The position numbers and the translations under genes were made by a program. Below, piece by piece: positions 1 to 7,943 of a stretch of 34,031 bases of DNA. The DNA comes from an uncultured Treponema sp. (lineage in GTDB: Bacteria; Spirochaetota; Spirochaetia; Treponematales; Treponemataceae). The notes below the pieces were generated by a model. That model was given only the letters and a program-made list of their open reading frames with translations, did no database searches and was not told the DNA's origin. Numbering within the stretch: position 1 is the stretch's first letter; each line of letters opens with the position of its first letter. Where the stretch lies: NCBI GenBank assembly GCA_946410085.1, contig CAMJZA010000038.1:1-34031 (forward strand), written 5' to 3'.

Positions 1-15
1 GTAGCGTAAGCCTGC

Positions 16-60
16 GGACGGTCGGCAGCTTGCATTGTAAATGCCGGCCGTCCTGTTTTT
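16..60 (+). terminator. Rho-independent terminator of a gene left of the window
   Basis: Arms 16-27 (GGACGGTCGGCA) and 42-53 (TGCCGGCCGTCC) pair over 12 bp with one G-U wobble, enclosing a 14-nt loop. The right arm is followed by TGTTTTT. On the + strand this is a classic intrinsic terminator, so it probably ends a + strand transcript whose gene lies outside the window. Confidence 0.75.
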
Positions 61-97
61 AATCACAAGATTCGGAACTATTTCCTGATGCATACAC

Positions 98-1565
98 AAT
101 TACAACTTAATGATCTGCTTACACTCTTTTGCGGTAATTGATTTGACAGAAACTAGCACAACGGATTTTTTCCAATCACCTTCCCACTTTGATGCTTCAA
201 CGACATCTTTACCGCGGAGAAGCAGAAGGGGCATCCCGCGCTCGACATTTTCCGCTACCTGCTGTGCCTCGTGTTCTGCGACAAGAGCATGTATATGCAG
301 GCCCACACCGGCCGCCTCAACGAGAAGTTCGGCAAGAACACCGTCTACCGCTTCCTGAACTCAGCGAAGACGAACTGGGAACGGCTTATCTGTACCATCT
401 CCGAAAGGATCATCAACGGAACACTCCGCTGCCTCACGGAACCGGACAGGAAGGATGCATTCATCATAGACGACACGCTGTTCTCCCGTACCGGGGGAAA
501 GAAGACGCAGCTGTGCTCCAGGGTGTTCGACCATGTGGAAATGAAAATGAAGGCCGGATTCCGGCTCCTGACGCTCGGCTGGACGGACGGGGATACCTTC
601 GTCCCTGTGCTCGGCCGGCTCCTGGGCTCCTCCTCCGGGAAAAACATCATCGGCCCCCGGGACAAAACTGACGCCCGCTCACTTGCGGGAAAGCGCAGGG
701 CCCAGGCACTGAGGAAGGCTCCCGATGTCGCGGTCGAGATGCTCAGGGCAGCCTTGAAGGCCGGGCATAGGGCAAAATACGTGCTGTTCGACACATGGTT
801 CTCAACCCCCAGGGGAATCCTCAGGATCACGAGGGAATGCAGGCTGCATGTCATAGCGATGATAAAAAAGGCCCCCAAGGTGTTCTCTGAGTTCGAAGGG
901 GAAAAAAAGAACCTCAGGCAGATTTACGGTGCGTGCAGGAAACGCTGCGGGCGGACCAGGTTCCTGCTGTCAGTCACCGTGAGCATACTTGAGGACGGAA
1001 AGGCCGTCATCCCTGCGAGGATCGTATGCGTGAGGAACCGCAACAACAGGAAGGACAGGATTGCGTTCATCTGTACTGACATGTTGCTCTCGGAGGAAGA
1101 GATTGTCACGGTATACGGCAAGCGGTGGAAGATAGAGGTTTTCTTCAAGACCTGTAAGTCCATGCTCAACCTCGGCTCCGAGTGCCACAGCCTGTCGTAT
1201 GACGCGCTCACAGCCCACGTGTCCCTCGTTTTCATACGGTATATGTTCCTTTCCCTCCAGAAGAGGCTCTGCGATGACGGGAGGAGTTTCGGGGAGCTTT
1301 TCTTCAGCGTGGTTGATGAGATTGCGGACATCAGCTTTGATAATGCAGTCAGGCTTATCATAGACCTGCTGCTGCAGTCCGTGAAGGAAGTTTTTTGCTT
1401 TACGGACTCCAAATTGGACATGCTCGCTGACGATTTCCACAGGAAACTCCCCCCGTGTTACCGGAGAGCCCTAAAATGTTCGGCATAAAATGTTTTGTGG
1501 CTGTTCCCCCTATATTTTACAAGGCTCCTCTGGAGTTTTTCATGTGGGACGTTTGAGTTGCAATT
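98..1565 (+). mobile_element. IS4-family insertion sequence, degenerate
   Basis: A DDE transposase is bracketed by short imperfect inverted repeats. The left copy is AATTACAACTTAA at 98-110. The right copy at 1553-1565 reads AATTGCAACTCAA in reverse complement, matching at 11 of 13 bases. The resulting length of about 1.47 kb is normal for IS4-family elements. No convincing target-site duplication was seen, so the exact ends are provisional. A short GC hairpin plus T run (CTCC/GGAG then TTTTT, about 1526-1540) lies after the transposase and could terminate its transcript. The transposase frame is broken near position 195, so the copy is probably inactive on its own. Confidence 0.55.
271..1488 (+). 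CDS. IS4-family DDE transposase, 5' end frameshifted
   Basis: This transposase catalyses cut-and-paste transposition of its element. First catalytic Asp lies in IIDDTLFSRTG, the second in VLFDTWFS, and the C-terminal Glu in YGKRWKIEVFFKTCK, which fits the IS4 signature Y-2-R-3-E-6-K exactly. The 405-aa frame begins at a GTG with no visible ribosome binding site. It stays open upstream to 193 and encodes FNDIFTAEKQKGHPALD, which is clearly part of the same protein. The preceding residues continue in another frame, from ATG 110 through DFFQSPSHFDA. Adding one base near 195 would join them as ...SHFDA-FNDIF..., giving about 434 aa. The gene is therefore most likely frameshifted by a single-base deletion. 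Programmed frameshifting is possible but no slippery motif is evident. Family assignment is firm; the start is not. Confidence 0.85.
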   Translation: MFCDKSMYMQAHTGRLNEKFGKNTVYRFLNSAKTNWERLICTISERIINGTLRCLTEPDRKDAFIIDDTLFSRTGGKKTQLCSRVFDHVEMKMKAGFRLLTLGWTDGDTFVPVLGRLLGSSSGKNIIGPRDKTDARSLAGKRRAQALRKAPDVAVEMLRAALKAGHRAKYVLFDTWFSTPRGILRITRECRLHVIAMIKKAPKVFSEFEGEKKNLRQIYGACRKRCGRTRFLLSVTVSILEDGKAVIPARIVCVRNRNNRKDRIAFICTDMLLSEEEIVTVYGKRWKIEVFFKTCKSMLNLGSECHSLSYDALTAHVSLVFIRYMFLSLQKRLCDDGRSFGELFFSVVDEIADISFDNAVRLIIDLLLQSVKEVFCFTDSKLDMLADDFHRKLPPCYRRALKCSA

Positions 1566-1600
1566 CAACTTTTGTATAAACCGAAAAATCTTATACAGTA

Positions 1601-2743
1601 TTATCCCTCGGCATCATTCCAGACAATCTTATTCTCGGGCACTCCCATTTTTATCAAGTCAATTCTGATATTTTGTATTAACAAGGAATTCTTTACTGCA
1701 ATCACCACGAAGTCATAATCAGCATTCAGCAAGGCCTCGACCGGCAATACGCCCGTTTCCTTTTTTCCTTTGTCAACCCAGAGAACCACATCGCAATACG
1801 GAATCCTGTCCAATTCGTCATGGTAGGCTTTTCCAACCTTGCCAGCTCCGTATAATACGACCCTTGCCCCTTGCGGGACGCAATGGAACGGAAACAGGTA
1901 TTGTATATCCAATCTCTGTCCTCTATAGTTGTTCATATACCAATTAACTGAGTATGAAAAAAAGAAATCGAGTTGTTCTACATATATTTGTTCTTGCAGT
2001 CTGTTTCGCAAGTACATATACAATCGAGTTAACTTCTCAAAAAAATGTTCATCCTTGACGTATATAATATCAGAAAATCTTTTGTATTGTCTATGGTTAT
2101 ATCCTCCACCTGATGAAAAAACGTATGATTCACATCGCTGAAGGATTGGATAAACAATTGCCATATCTTCCCCATAATGGAGAGATAAGTCCTTGGCATG
2201 TCTATATTCGTTTGTTAGAAATTCCCGCTTAAAAAGCTTATTACATAATGAGGCATCTATACTAGGACCTTTTTTTTCACGATTCCAGACCATCGTTTTC
2301 CGAATCTTATCATTTAGTTCCTGCCCTCTATACACTCTGCCTGCATCTGGGTGTGATACCACAGTTATATACCCATAATTATAATTTCTCTTGATTTCGT
2401 ATTCTATGACATCTACATCTTCTTTCATATAATGGAAAGCTTCCATATACGTACCGCTATCTATCCAATCATCGGCATCAACAAATGTAACATACTCTGT
2501 ATTTGCATTCATGAGACCTGCATATCTTGCTAAAATTGGACCAGTATTTTTCTGATGAATAGCAATTATCCGATTGTCATCCCTTGCATATTCATCGCAT
2601 ATCTGTCCGCTAGAATCTGTAGAGCCGTCATCAACCAAAAAAAGTTGCCAGTCCACGAACGATTGCGCTAGAACACTCTCTATGCATTCCACTAAATACT
2701 TTTCACTGTTAAAAACAGGAATGATAATTCCCAATTTACTCAT
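1601..2743 (-). CDS. GT2 glycosyltransferase with C-terminal Rossmann-like domain
   Basis: An inverting GT-A fold glycosyltransferase that adds a sugar from a nucleotide donor to a growing surface glycan, presumably in the cytoplasm. Residues 1-95 carry the family 2 hallmarks: IIPVFNS at the N terminus, DDGSTD at 38-43 and DADDW at 89-93 (the DxD-like metal site). From about residue 292 a second domain begins with VVLYGAGKVGKAY, a Gly-rich nucleotide-binding loop like the small sugar-epimerase-type domains elsewhere in this locus. The gene is AT-rich compared with the neighbouring NeuB gene. An A8 run lies within codons 155-158. It sits downstream of a strong terminator at 2823-2862, so it may have its own promoter. 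The start at 2743 has only a weak purine-rich ribosome binding site. Donor and acceptor cannot be read from the sequence. Confidence 0.88.
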   Translation of the reverse strand: MSKLGIIIPVFNSEKYLVECIESVLAQSFVDWQLFLVDDGSTDSSGQICDEYARDDNRIIAIHQKNTGPILARYAGLMNANTEYVTFVDADDWIDSGTYMEAFHYMKEDVDVIEYEIKRNYNYGYITVVSHPDAGRVYRGQELNDKIRKTMVWNREKKGPSIDASLCNKLFKREFLTNEYRHAKDLSLHYGEDMAIVYPILQRCESYVFSSGGGYNHRQYKRFSDIIYVKDEHFFEKLTRLYMYLRNRLQEQIYVEQLDFFFSYSVNWYMNNYRGQRLDIQYLFPFHCVPQGARVVLYGAGKVGKAYHDELDRIPYCDVVLWVDKGKKETGVLPVEALLNADYDFVVIAVKNSLLIQNIRIDLIKMGVPENKIVWNDAEG

Positions 2744-2822
2744 TCGGTATCTTCTTATGAATCTTTGAATTCATTTTTCCTTTTTATCTAAACATAAAAA
2801 CGATGATATCTGCGACTTATGA

Positions 2823-2862
2823 ATAAAAATTTTGCACACTTCTGAGAATTCCTCTGTGCAAA
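2823..2862 (-). terminator. Intrinsic terminator after the module A operon
   Basis: On the minus strand the arms TTTGCACA and TGTGCAAA (plus positions 2855-2862 and 2831-2838) form an 8-bp stem. The 16-nt loop contains a GAATTC palindrome. The stem is followed by ATTTTTATT. It lies about 50 bp after the stop of the gene at 2914-3519 and most likely ends the module A transcript. Confidence 0.7.
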
Positions 2863-2913
2863 TCTCAACCAAGCGATTATGAGAAAAACCACACCGTACA
2901 TCCTTAGTTCCCA

Positions 2914-3519
2914 CTACACAACCCCGTAATTTCTCTTTATCCTCAGATGCCTGTGAATCTCGAAGCCGTCGGCGTTCAGACCACTCGCGTCCGTGTATCG
3001 GCCCACGTAAATCTGGTCACCCTTGTCGTCAACGTCAGAGCACCAGACATAATCATTGTCCCAAAGTCTCTCGCCGCCGGTCACGAAATAATTGGCAAAG
3101 AAGGCGAAGGTCAGCTCCACGGCGGAATACAGTCTATATCTTGCAATGATTTCATCCGCAGGCATCGCACGGGACTCATCAAGCAAAGACTGTGACACGA
3201 GAAGCCATTTGCTTTCCAGAGGTTTATCTATGAACTCCTCATTTTGATACCAGTCTTGGTTATAGAATCGGGGAGTCCCTCCCAAAACCGCAATCTTCTC
3301 TCTTATCGACCGTATCGTTATATCGGTTCCATCCGCAAACTTCGAGGGGCAGAGGAGTAGCAGGTGTGTTTTACCCCTATTCAGGAGTGTTTCCCGGTCG
3401 AACGGAATCTCAGGAATTTCCGCAGGGATGGAAAGCGCAAAACCCCCGGTGATTTCTGCCAGACTCCCGGGACCAATGAAATTATTTCCTAATAATTCCT
3501 CAGCTTCCTGCTCTTCCAT
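2914..3519 (-). CDS. Unknown protein in the nonulosonic acid operon
   Basis: A 201-aa soluble protein that I do not recognise. It has no signal peptide, membrane segment or catalytic motif that I can name. The C-terminal 50 residues are rich in Asp, Tyr and aromatic residues (WDNDYVWCSDVDDKGDQIYV and GFEIHRHLRI), suggesting a conserved folded core. It is the last gene before the terminator at 2823-2862. Its start overlaps the end of the DUF218 gene by about 31 nt, with a GGAG nine bases before ATG, so the two are probably translationally coupled. Position argues for a role in making or transferring the module A sugar; this is inference from context only. Confidence 0.7.
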   Translation of the reverse strand: MEEQEAEELLGNNFIGPGSLAEITGGFALSIPAEIPEIPFDRETLLNRGKTHLLLLCPSKFADGTDITIRSIREKIAVLGGTPRFYNQDWYQNEEFIDKPLESKWLLVSQSLLDESRAMPADEIIARYRLYSAVELTFAFFANYFVTGGERLWDNDYVWCSDVDDKGDQIYVGRYTDASGLNADGFEIHRHLRIKRNYGVV

Positions 3520-4082
3520 TCCAGATACTCCATTCCCTCTTCATAACTTGCAACGTTGTTTCTCTTCCGGTACGTCTCAATCTTCTCGAACTCGTTCTCA
3601 AGCAGGTCAACCCTCCTGCCCCATCCGGTCTCCCCGTACCAGTCCAAGTCCCTCACCGCCGCCATGTCGATAACCAGCTCCGGCAGCTCCTTTTTCTGGA
3701 CACAGAGGAAGGTCAGGAACGCCCGGTAAGAATGGTAATGGGAGGCGACAAGGGCAATCCTTTCCCAGCCTTTAGTTTTTGCCAGCCCGATAATCTCCAC
3801 GGCCTGCTCGTATGTGTTCCGTGATTTTCCCTCGAGAAGCAACGCCGCCTCCGGGACACCTTCGCTCAGAATCACTGGTCTTATCCTGTCAAACGTATAG
3901 GCCCCGGACTTCTCATCGTCAAAGCCCCCGGAAAAGCAGATGACCGGCGCGAGGCCGGACTTGTACAGGGAGACCGCTTTCTTATAGCGGGCGAGGCCGT
4001 CGCCCTCCAGCAGGATGATTGCGTCACATTCCGTAGGCTCATCGGTGCCGAGCAGGGCGATGAATTTCTCCCTGTCCGTCAC
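3489..4082 (-). CDS. YdcF/DUF218-family protein
   Basis: A 197-aa protein matching the ElyC/SanA/YdcF (DUF218) fold. It has a hydrophobic strand CDAIILLEGDGLARYKKA near the N terminus, VICFSGGFDDE around residues 60-70, LLEGKSRNTYEQA around 95-108 and IALVASHYHSYRA around 120-135. The SGG, the N-T in SxNTYEQ and the H-Y-x-S-R-A box are the usual conserved points. Members bind nucleotides or act in envelope metabolism, but no precise reaction is established for most. Unlike SanA/ElyC there is no N-terminal membrane anchor. It begins with GTG, which overlaps the NeuB-like stop as GTGA, indicating tight coupling. Family is confident; function here is not known. Confidence 0.85.
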   Translation of the reverse strand: MTDREKFIALLGTDEPTECDAIILLEGDGLARYKKAVSLYKSGLAPVICFSGGFDDEKSGAYTFDRIRPVILSEGVPEAALLLEGKSRNTYEQAVEIIGLAKTKGWERIALVASHYHSYRAFLTFLCVQKKELPELVIDMAAVRDLDWYGETGWGRRVDLLENEFEKIETYRKRNNVASYEEGMEYLEWKSRKLRNY

Positions 4083-5143
4083 CGGATGTCCTGCCAGTAA
4101 ATAGGATCACCCTTGGGGATGGCACGGGCGGCAACCTTGCCAGCGACCGTTTTCTCGAACTTCGGCGGTATTCCGAGGGCGGGCCGCAGCACGTCTATGT
4201 CATCCGGCCTTATGACCGCACCTTCCGCTATGTCGTTCCTGGCGCAGAGCCCGCGCCTCTGCACGAAGACGGTCTCGGACTCCTCCTCCACGACCTGCTT
4301 GTAGGACGTTCCCAGGGACTTCTCCAGCTCACGGATGGATTTCACCATAAATTTGAATTCATCAGGCTCCATCGAGTGCGGGTGGTCGGGTCCCTTGTCC
4401 TTCTTGTTCAGCGTAAAGTGCTTCTCTATCACCCTCGCACCGAGCGCGACCGCGCCGAGGGCGACGACGGGACCGGGGGCGTGGTCTGAATATCCGGTGA
4501 GGATGCCGTACATTTTCTGGTAGGCCTCTATGACACGGATGTTCGCGCTCTCAATCTTGGAGGGGTAATTGGTGACGCACTGCATCAGTATGAGCTTGTT
4601 GTTTCCAGTCGCGAGGATTGTCCGCACTGCCTCGTCAATCTCGGAGATGGTCGCATCCCCGGTGGCGAGCATCATCGGCTTGCCTTTTTTTGCGATGTAT
4701 TCCAGCATGGAAAGCCATGTTATGTCGCCGGAACCGAGCTTTATAAAAGGAACGTCCAAATCACAGCACAAATCGACGGCGTCCTTGTCATAAGGGGAAG
4801 TAGAAAAATCTATCCCTACTTTCTTGCAGTAGTCAGATATTTCCTTGTGCCATTCATGGGGGAACTCCACGTCCTTGAACACGTCGTACACCGAACGTCC
4901 CCAGCTTCCGTGAACACCGTGGAGCGTCATCTTCCTGAACCCGGCATCTGAAACGATTTTCTCCGCAGTGAATGTCTGGAACTTCGCACAGTCCGCCCCG
5001 CATTCCTTCGCAGCGTCCACGAGGCGCTTCGCCTTCTCAAGGCTTCCGTCGAAATTCGCCCCGATTTCCGCGATGATGTATGCCGGGTGACTCAGCCCGA
5101 TGACCTTTTTCCCTATTCTGATTTCTTCTGGAAATGCGCTCAT
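4079..5143 (-). CDS. NeuB-family nonulosonic acid synthase (PseI/NeuB-like)
   Basis: Condenses phosphoenolpyruvate with a 6-carbon amino sugar to give a 9-carbon nonulosonic acid (sialic, legionaminic or pseudaminic type). The 354-aa length is normal. Visible features are AYIIAEIGANFDGSLEKA near the N terminus, CAKFQTFTAEKIV, the GYSDHAPGP and VIEKHFTLNKKDKGPDH boxes of the TIM-barrel active site, and a C-terminal antifreeze-like SAF domain (RRGLCARNDIAEGAVI to the end). It lies between a methyltransferase and DUF218, with PseB-like and PseF-like genes upstream in the same direction. That context favours pseudaminic-type product, but sequence alone does not separate PseI from NeuB or LegI. 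Start at 5143, with a purine-rich GAGGAAGA stretch a few bases upstream. Confidence 0.92.
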   Translation of the reverse strand: MSAFPEEIRIGKKVIGLSHPAYIIAEIGANFDGSLEKAKRLVDAAKECGADCAKFQTFTAEKIVSDAGFRKMTLHGVHGSWGRSVYDVFKDVEFPHEWHKEISDYCKKVGIDFSTSPYDKDAVDLCCDLDVPFIKLGSGDITWLSMLEYIAKKGKPMMLATGDATISEIDEAVRTILATGNNKLILMQCVTNYPSKIESANIRVIEAYQKMYGILTGYSDHAPGPVVALGAVALGARVIEKHFTLNKKDKGPDHPHSMEPDEFKFMVKSIRELEKSLGTSYKQVVEEESETVFVQRRGLCARNDIAEGAVIRPDDIDVLRPALGIPPKFEKTVAGKVAARAIPKGDPIYWQDIR

Positions 5144-5159
5144 AAATTTTCTTCCTCGT

Positions 5160-5915
5160 TTATTGCTTTGATGCGAATATGAAATACCACGGCATAAGCA
5201 TAGCCGCAGATATCTGAAGGCGCTTGCCGTCCTCTGTTTTTATTGTATATGTTCCAGTTCCCAGAGATTTTGGTTTTGGTAAATCTATGTCAATTTCGAA
5301 GGGTTCTGCCACAAATATATTGTAGCCTCGTTCAGCCAAAAATTCCTTAATCAATGGGATGGAGTAAATGTTATAAAAAAATGAGTCATTCTCATCATTA
5401 CTTGTTCCCTCATACAACGTATAATCAGTTACTCGTATTTGATAACTAACTTTTCCCTCATAAAAAAGGGAACTCAAAGCTATCCATTTTGGATTCAGCT
5501 CGCAGATTTTTATGGCAGGAATTTTCCAGTCATCAAGCCATGAGAGCGTTCTCAATGATATTATGCCGTCATATTTCCCAATGAACGACTTATCCAAATT
5601 ATACCAATCGCCCTCATAAAGTTTCACATATTTTTTTGTATTCTCATCTGCATAGAGATCAAATAAATCGAACAGCTTTTTTGCTACATCTATACCATCA
5701 ATCTTCATGTCAGGATGAGATTTAAAAAATTGTATATCAGCCCCCCCCCCCCCGCATCCCAAATCAAGTATGTAATCTTTAGATATGTTGCGCTGCCTCG
5801 AGATAAATTTTTCAAAGGCGACAGGCATCCTGTTGGGATTTAAGAACTGTTGCTTGTTCCAATCAATACCATGTGCAGATTCTGCATGTTTGATTTCAAT
5901 GTTTTTATCAGTCAT
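5160..5915 (-). CDS. SAM-dependent methyltransferase with G13 tract (phase-variable candidate)
   Basis: A 251-aa class I methyltransferase. Motif I is YILDLGCGGGGAD at residues 48-60, followed by the acidic strand end IDGIDVAKK about 25 residues later. The glycines of motif I are encoded by a run of 13 G on the coding strand (plus 5741-5753). A gain or loss of one or two G would shift the frame at residue 58 and abolish the protein; in the version present the frame is ON. The gene is AT-rich while its neighbours are GC-rich, so it looks like a separate acquisition. It lies between the aminotransferase and NeuB-like genes and probably methylates the nonulosonic acid or its glycan. O- versus N-methyl transfer and the substrate cannot be told. 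Confidence 0.88.
   Translation of the reverse strand: MTDKNIEIKHAESAHGIDWNKQQFLNPNRMPVAFEKFISRQRNISKDYILDLGCGGGGADIQFFKSHPDMKIDGIDVAKKLFDLFDLYADENTKKYVKLYEGDWYNLDKSFIGKYDGIISLRTLSWLDDWKIPAIKICELNPKWIALSSLFYEGKVSYQIRVTDYTLYEGTSNDENDSFFYNIYSIPLIKEFLAERGYNIFVAEPFEIDIDLPKPKSLGTGTYTIKTEDGKRLQISAAMLMPWYFIFASKQ
5741..5753. repeat. Poly-C/poly-G tract, 13 nt, in coding sequence
   Basis: Thirteen consecutive C on the + strand read as 13 G in the minus-strand methyltransferase, covering four GGG codons plus the first base of GCT. Tracts of this length are typical contingency loci that change length by slipped-strand mispairing. Confidence 0.95.
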
Positions 5916-5943
5916 AAAACTCCTTCTTTTTTTGCGAACACTA

Positions 5944-7236
5944 TCACCCCAGCACGATTTTCAGCGGCTCACCCTCCATGAAGGAGGCTGGGTTCCCGGA
6001 GTCGATGGCCTTCTTGTAGACCTTCATCGCGTCCTCGAAGACGTTCAGCGTAAAGTCTATGTCCTCATCGGTGTGGCTGTAGCAGGGGAAGATGTGCCAG
6101 CCGAGCAGGACTCCGCGCTTCACGCACTCCTGCATGAAAATCGAATTGTAGAGCCAGTCATGCTTCCCCTCGTAGTCCGAGTAGCGTAGGTCAAGGCGGA
6201 CGGGGTAGCCCGCGAGGTCTATCGGCACGCCGATCCTCTGAGCCATCTCCCGGAAACTGTCCTGCAGTTTCTTACCGACGGCCCAGAGCCGTTCCGTTAC
6301 GGGCTTGCCCTTGAGCTCGTTCATCACGGCGATGCCCGCCGCGAGCGAGAGGCACTCGCCCCCGAAGGTCGTCGAGATGAACACCTTCCTGTCAACGGCA
6401 TCCATTACCTCCTGTCTGCCCGCCACTATCGAGAGGGGCATTCCGTTCGCGGCCGCCTTGCCGAAGGTCGCCATGTCCGGAGTAACCCCGAAATACTTCT
6501 GCGCCCCGCCGATGCTGAATCGGAATCCGTCCACAACCTCGTCGAATATGAGCAGGGCCCCGTTCTTGTGGCAGATGTCCAGGAGCTTCTCAAGGAAACC
6601 GTCCTCCGGCGCGTCGACCTGCACGGGCTCCGTTATGACAGCGGCAATCTCGCCCTTGTGCCGTGCGAAAAGCTTCTCCACCGCGTCGAAGTCGTTGTAG
6701 TCGAACTTATGGACGTACTGCCTGATGTCGTCGAGGATGCCGCCCTGCCGGACGGACTCCGCCGCGGTCGTCCACTCGTGCCATCCGTGGTACTCGCCGC
6801 GGATGATATGCTTCCTGCCGGTGTACGCGCGGGCAATCCGGACGGCAGCCTCAGTCGCACTTGAGCCGGTCTTGAGGAAGCGCACTTTCTCCGCGCAGGG
6901 GATGTTCTCCACGCAGAGCCTCGCGTACTCGACCTCCTCCGGGGCGACGAGGGAGTATCCCATGCCACGCTCAAGCTGCCGGCGCACAGCGTCATCGACG
7001 GGCCCGTAGCAGTAGCCGAGGAGGATCGGCCCGAGCCCCATGTCGTAGTCGATGTACTCGTTCCCGTCCGCATCCCAGACGTGCGCGGCCTTCGCGTGGT
7101 CTATGTAGATGGGGGAGACACCCTTGATGTGCGTCTCCGGCCCCTTGCTGTAGAGCTGCACGCCGGAGAGAATCGTCTCCTGAGCCTGTGCCCACAGCTC
7201 GTTTGATTTTTGTAATGAGCGGTCCAGTATTTTCAT
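5944..7236 (-). CDS. Class III PLP-dependent aminotransferase (glutamate-1-semialdehyde mutase-like)
   Basis: A fold-type I PLP enzyme of the HemL/GSA aminomutase group, 430 aa from the chosen start. PLP-binding features are GSSATEA at 124-130, EYHGWHEW at 148-155, LIFDEVVDG at 229-237 (Asp contacts the pyridine nitrogen) and the Schiff-base Lys in ATFGKAAANG (K260). A longer frame runs to 7314, but ATG 7236 begins MKILDRSLQKSN, matching family N termini, has GAGAAG just upstream and falls two bases after the PseF-like stop. In this operon it most likely installs or moves an amino group on the sugar precursor. The usual pseudaminic pathway uses a DegT-type PseC instead, and none is in the window. 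A housekeeping haem role is unlikely given the setting. Confidence 0.88.
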   Translation of the reverse strand: MKILDRSLQKSNELWAQAQETILSGVQLYSKGPETHIKGVSPIYIDHAKAAHVWDADGNEYIDYDMGLGPILLGYCYGPVDDAVRRQLERGMGYSLVAPEEVEYARLCVENIPCAEKVRFLKTGSSATEAAVRIARAYTGRKHIIRGEYHGWHEWTTAAESVRQGGILDDIRQYVHKFDYNDFDAVEKLFARHKGEIAAVITEPVQVDAPEDGFLEKLLDICHKNGALLIFDEVVDGFRFSIGGAQKYFGVTPDMATFGKAAANGMPLSIVAGRQEVMDAVDRKVFISTTFGGECLSLAAGIAVMNELKGKPVTERLWAVGKKLQDSFREMAQRIGVPIDLAGYPVRLDLRYSDYEGKHDWLYNSIFMQECVKRGVLLGWHIFPCYSHTDEDIDFTLNVFEDAMKVYKKAIDSGNPASFMEGEPLKIVLG

Positions 7237-7238
7237 GC

Positions 7239-7931
7239 TCACTTCTCTAAATGCAAAATTCTGTATTTCATCTCCGCCATCTTCCAGTCCTCCGGCGTGT
7301 CTATGTCCTGGCACTCCGCTTCATCAATTATATAGGCCAGTGTTTTCGTGGGTGTTATCGTCCGTTCGGAAAGCATCACGTCTGTTTTCAGGAAATAAAA
7401 CATCCCGGCATCATAATATTTGGGGACTAAGTCCTGAGATCTTATAAGCTGGGCTTCCTTGTCATCTGGAACCAGAAGCCCGTTTTCAATCCGCATTGCC
7501 CATTCGACAGGGGATGGATACCTGCACACTGGCTGCAAGGCATCTGCCCCGGAGCCTTGCATACGGGAATATGCATCAGACAGGGACTTGCATGTAAGAA
7601 ACGGAACGCAGGGGTAGATGCAGCAGAGCTCGTCGAACGTCCTGCCGAGCTTCCTGTATTCTCCAAGCACCTCTTCCAGCACGTCATAGGTTATGGCATA
7701 GTCGTTGCTCGTCCTCTCGCTCCGCATGAAGGGGACGGATGCGCCATATCTCCTCGCAGTCTCCGCAATCTCCTCGTCATCGGTGGAGACCATAATCTCG
7801 TCAAAGATTCCTGTTCCCTTTGCCGCCTCAACCGCATAGGCGAGCATGGGCCTGCTCATGAACTCCTTTATGTTCTTCTTCGGAATCCGCTTGCTCCCTC
7901 CCCGGGCCGTTATTATCGCAATTATACTCAT
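7239..7931 (-). CDS. CMP-nonulosonic acid synthetase, PseF-like
   Basis: Activates a nonulosonic acid with CTP, releasing pyrophosphate, to give the CMP-sugar donor. The 230-aa protein begins IIAIITARGGSKRIPKKN, the nucleotide-binding signature of acylneuraminate cytidylyltransferases. It has VSTDDEEIAETARRYGA and SNDYAITYDVLEEV in the places expected for PseF-type enzymes, YDAGMFYFLK in the sugar pocket region, and ends with CQDIDTPEDWKMAE. The resemblance is closest to CMP-pseudaminate synthetases, consistent with a PseB-like gene in the same operon. It is followed after two bases by the aminotransferase start. Product specificity (Pse versus Leg or Neu5Ac) is inferred. Confidence 0.9.
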   Translation of the reverse strand: MSIIAIITARGGSKRIPKKNIKEFMSRPMLAYAVEAAKGTGIFDEIMVSTDDEEIAETARRYGASVPFMRSERTSNDYAITYDVLEEVLGEYRKLGRTFDELCCIYPCVPFLTCKSLSDAYSRMQGSGADALQPVCRYPSPVEWAMRIENGLLVPDDKEAQLIRSQDLVPKYYDAGMFYFLKTDVMLSERTITPTKTLAYIIDEAECQDIDTPEDWKMAEMKYRILHLEK

Positions 7932-7943
7932 TTTTCATGTTTT

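Noticed and set aside
2270..2277. A8/T8 runs in coding sequence (also 23431-23438 and about 19809-19816)
   Set aside because: Common in AT-rich genes and too short to suggest a contingency locus without read data.
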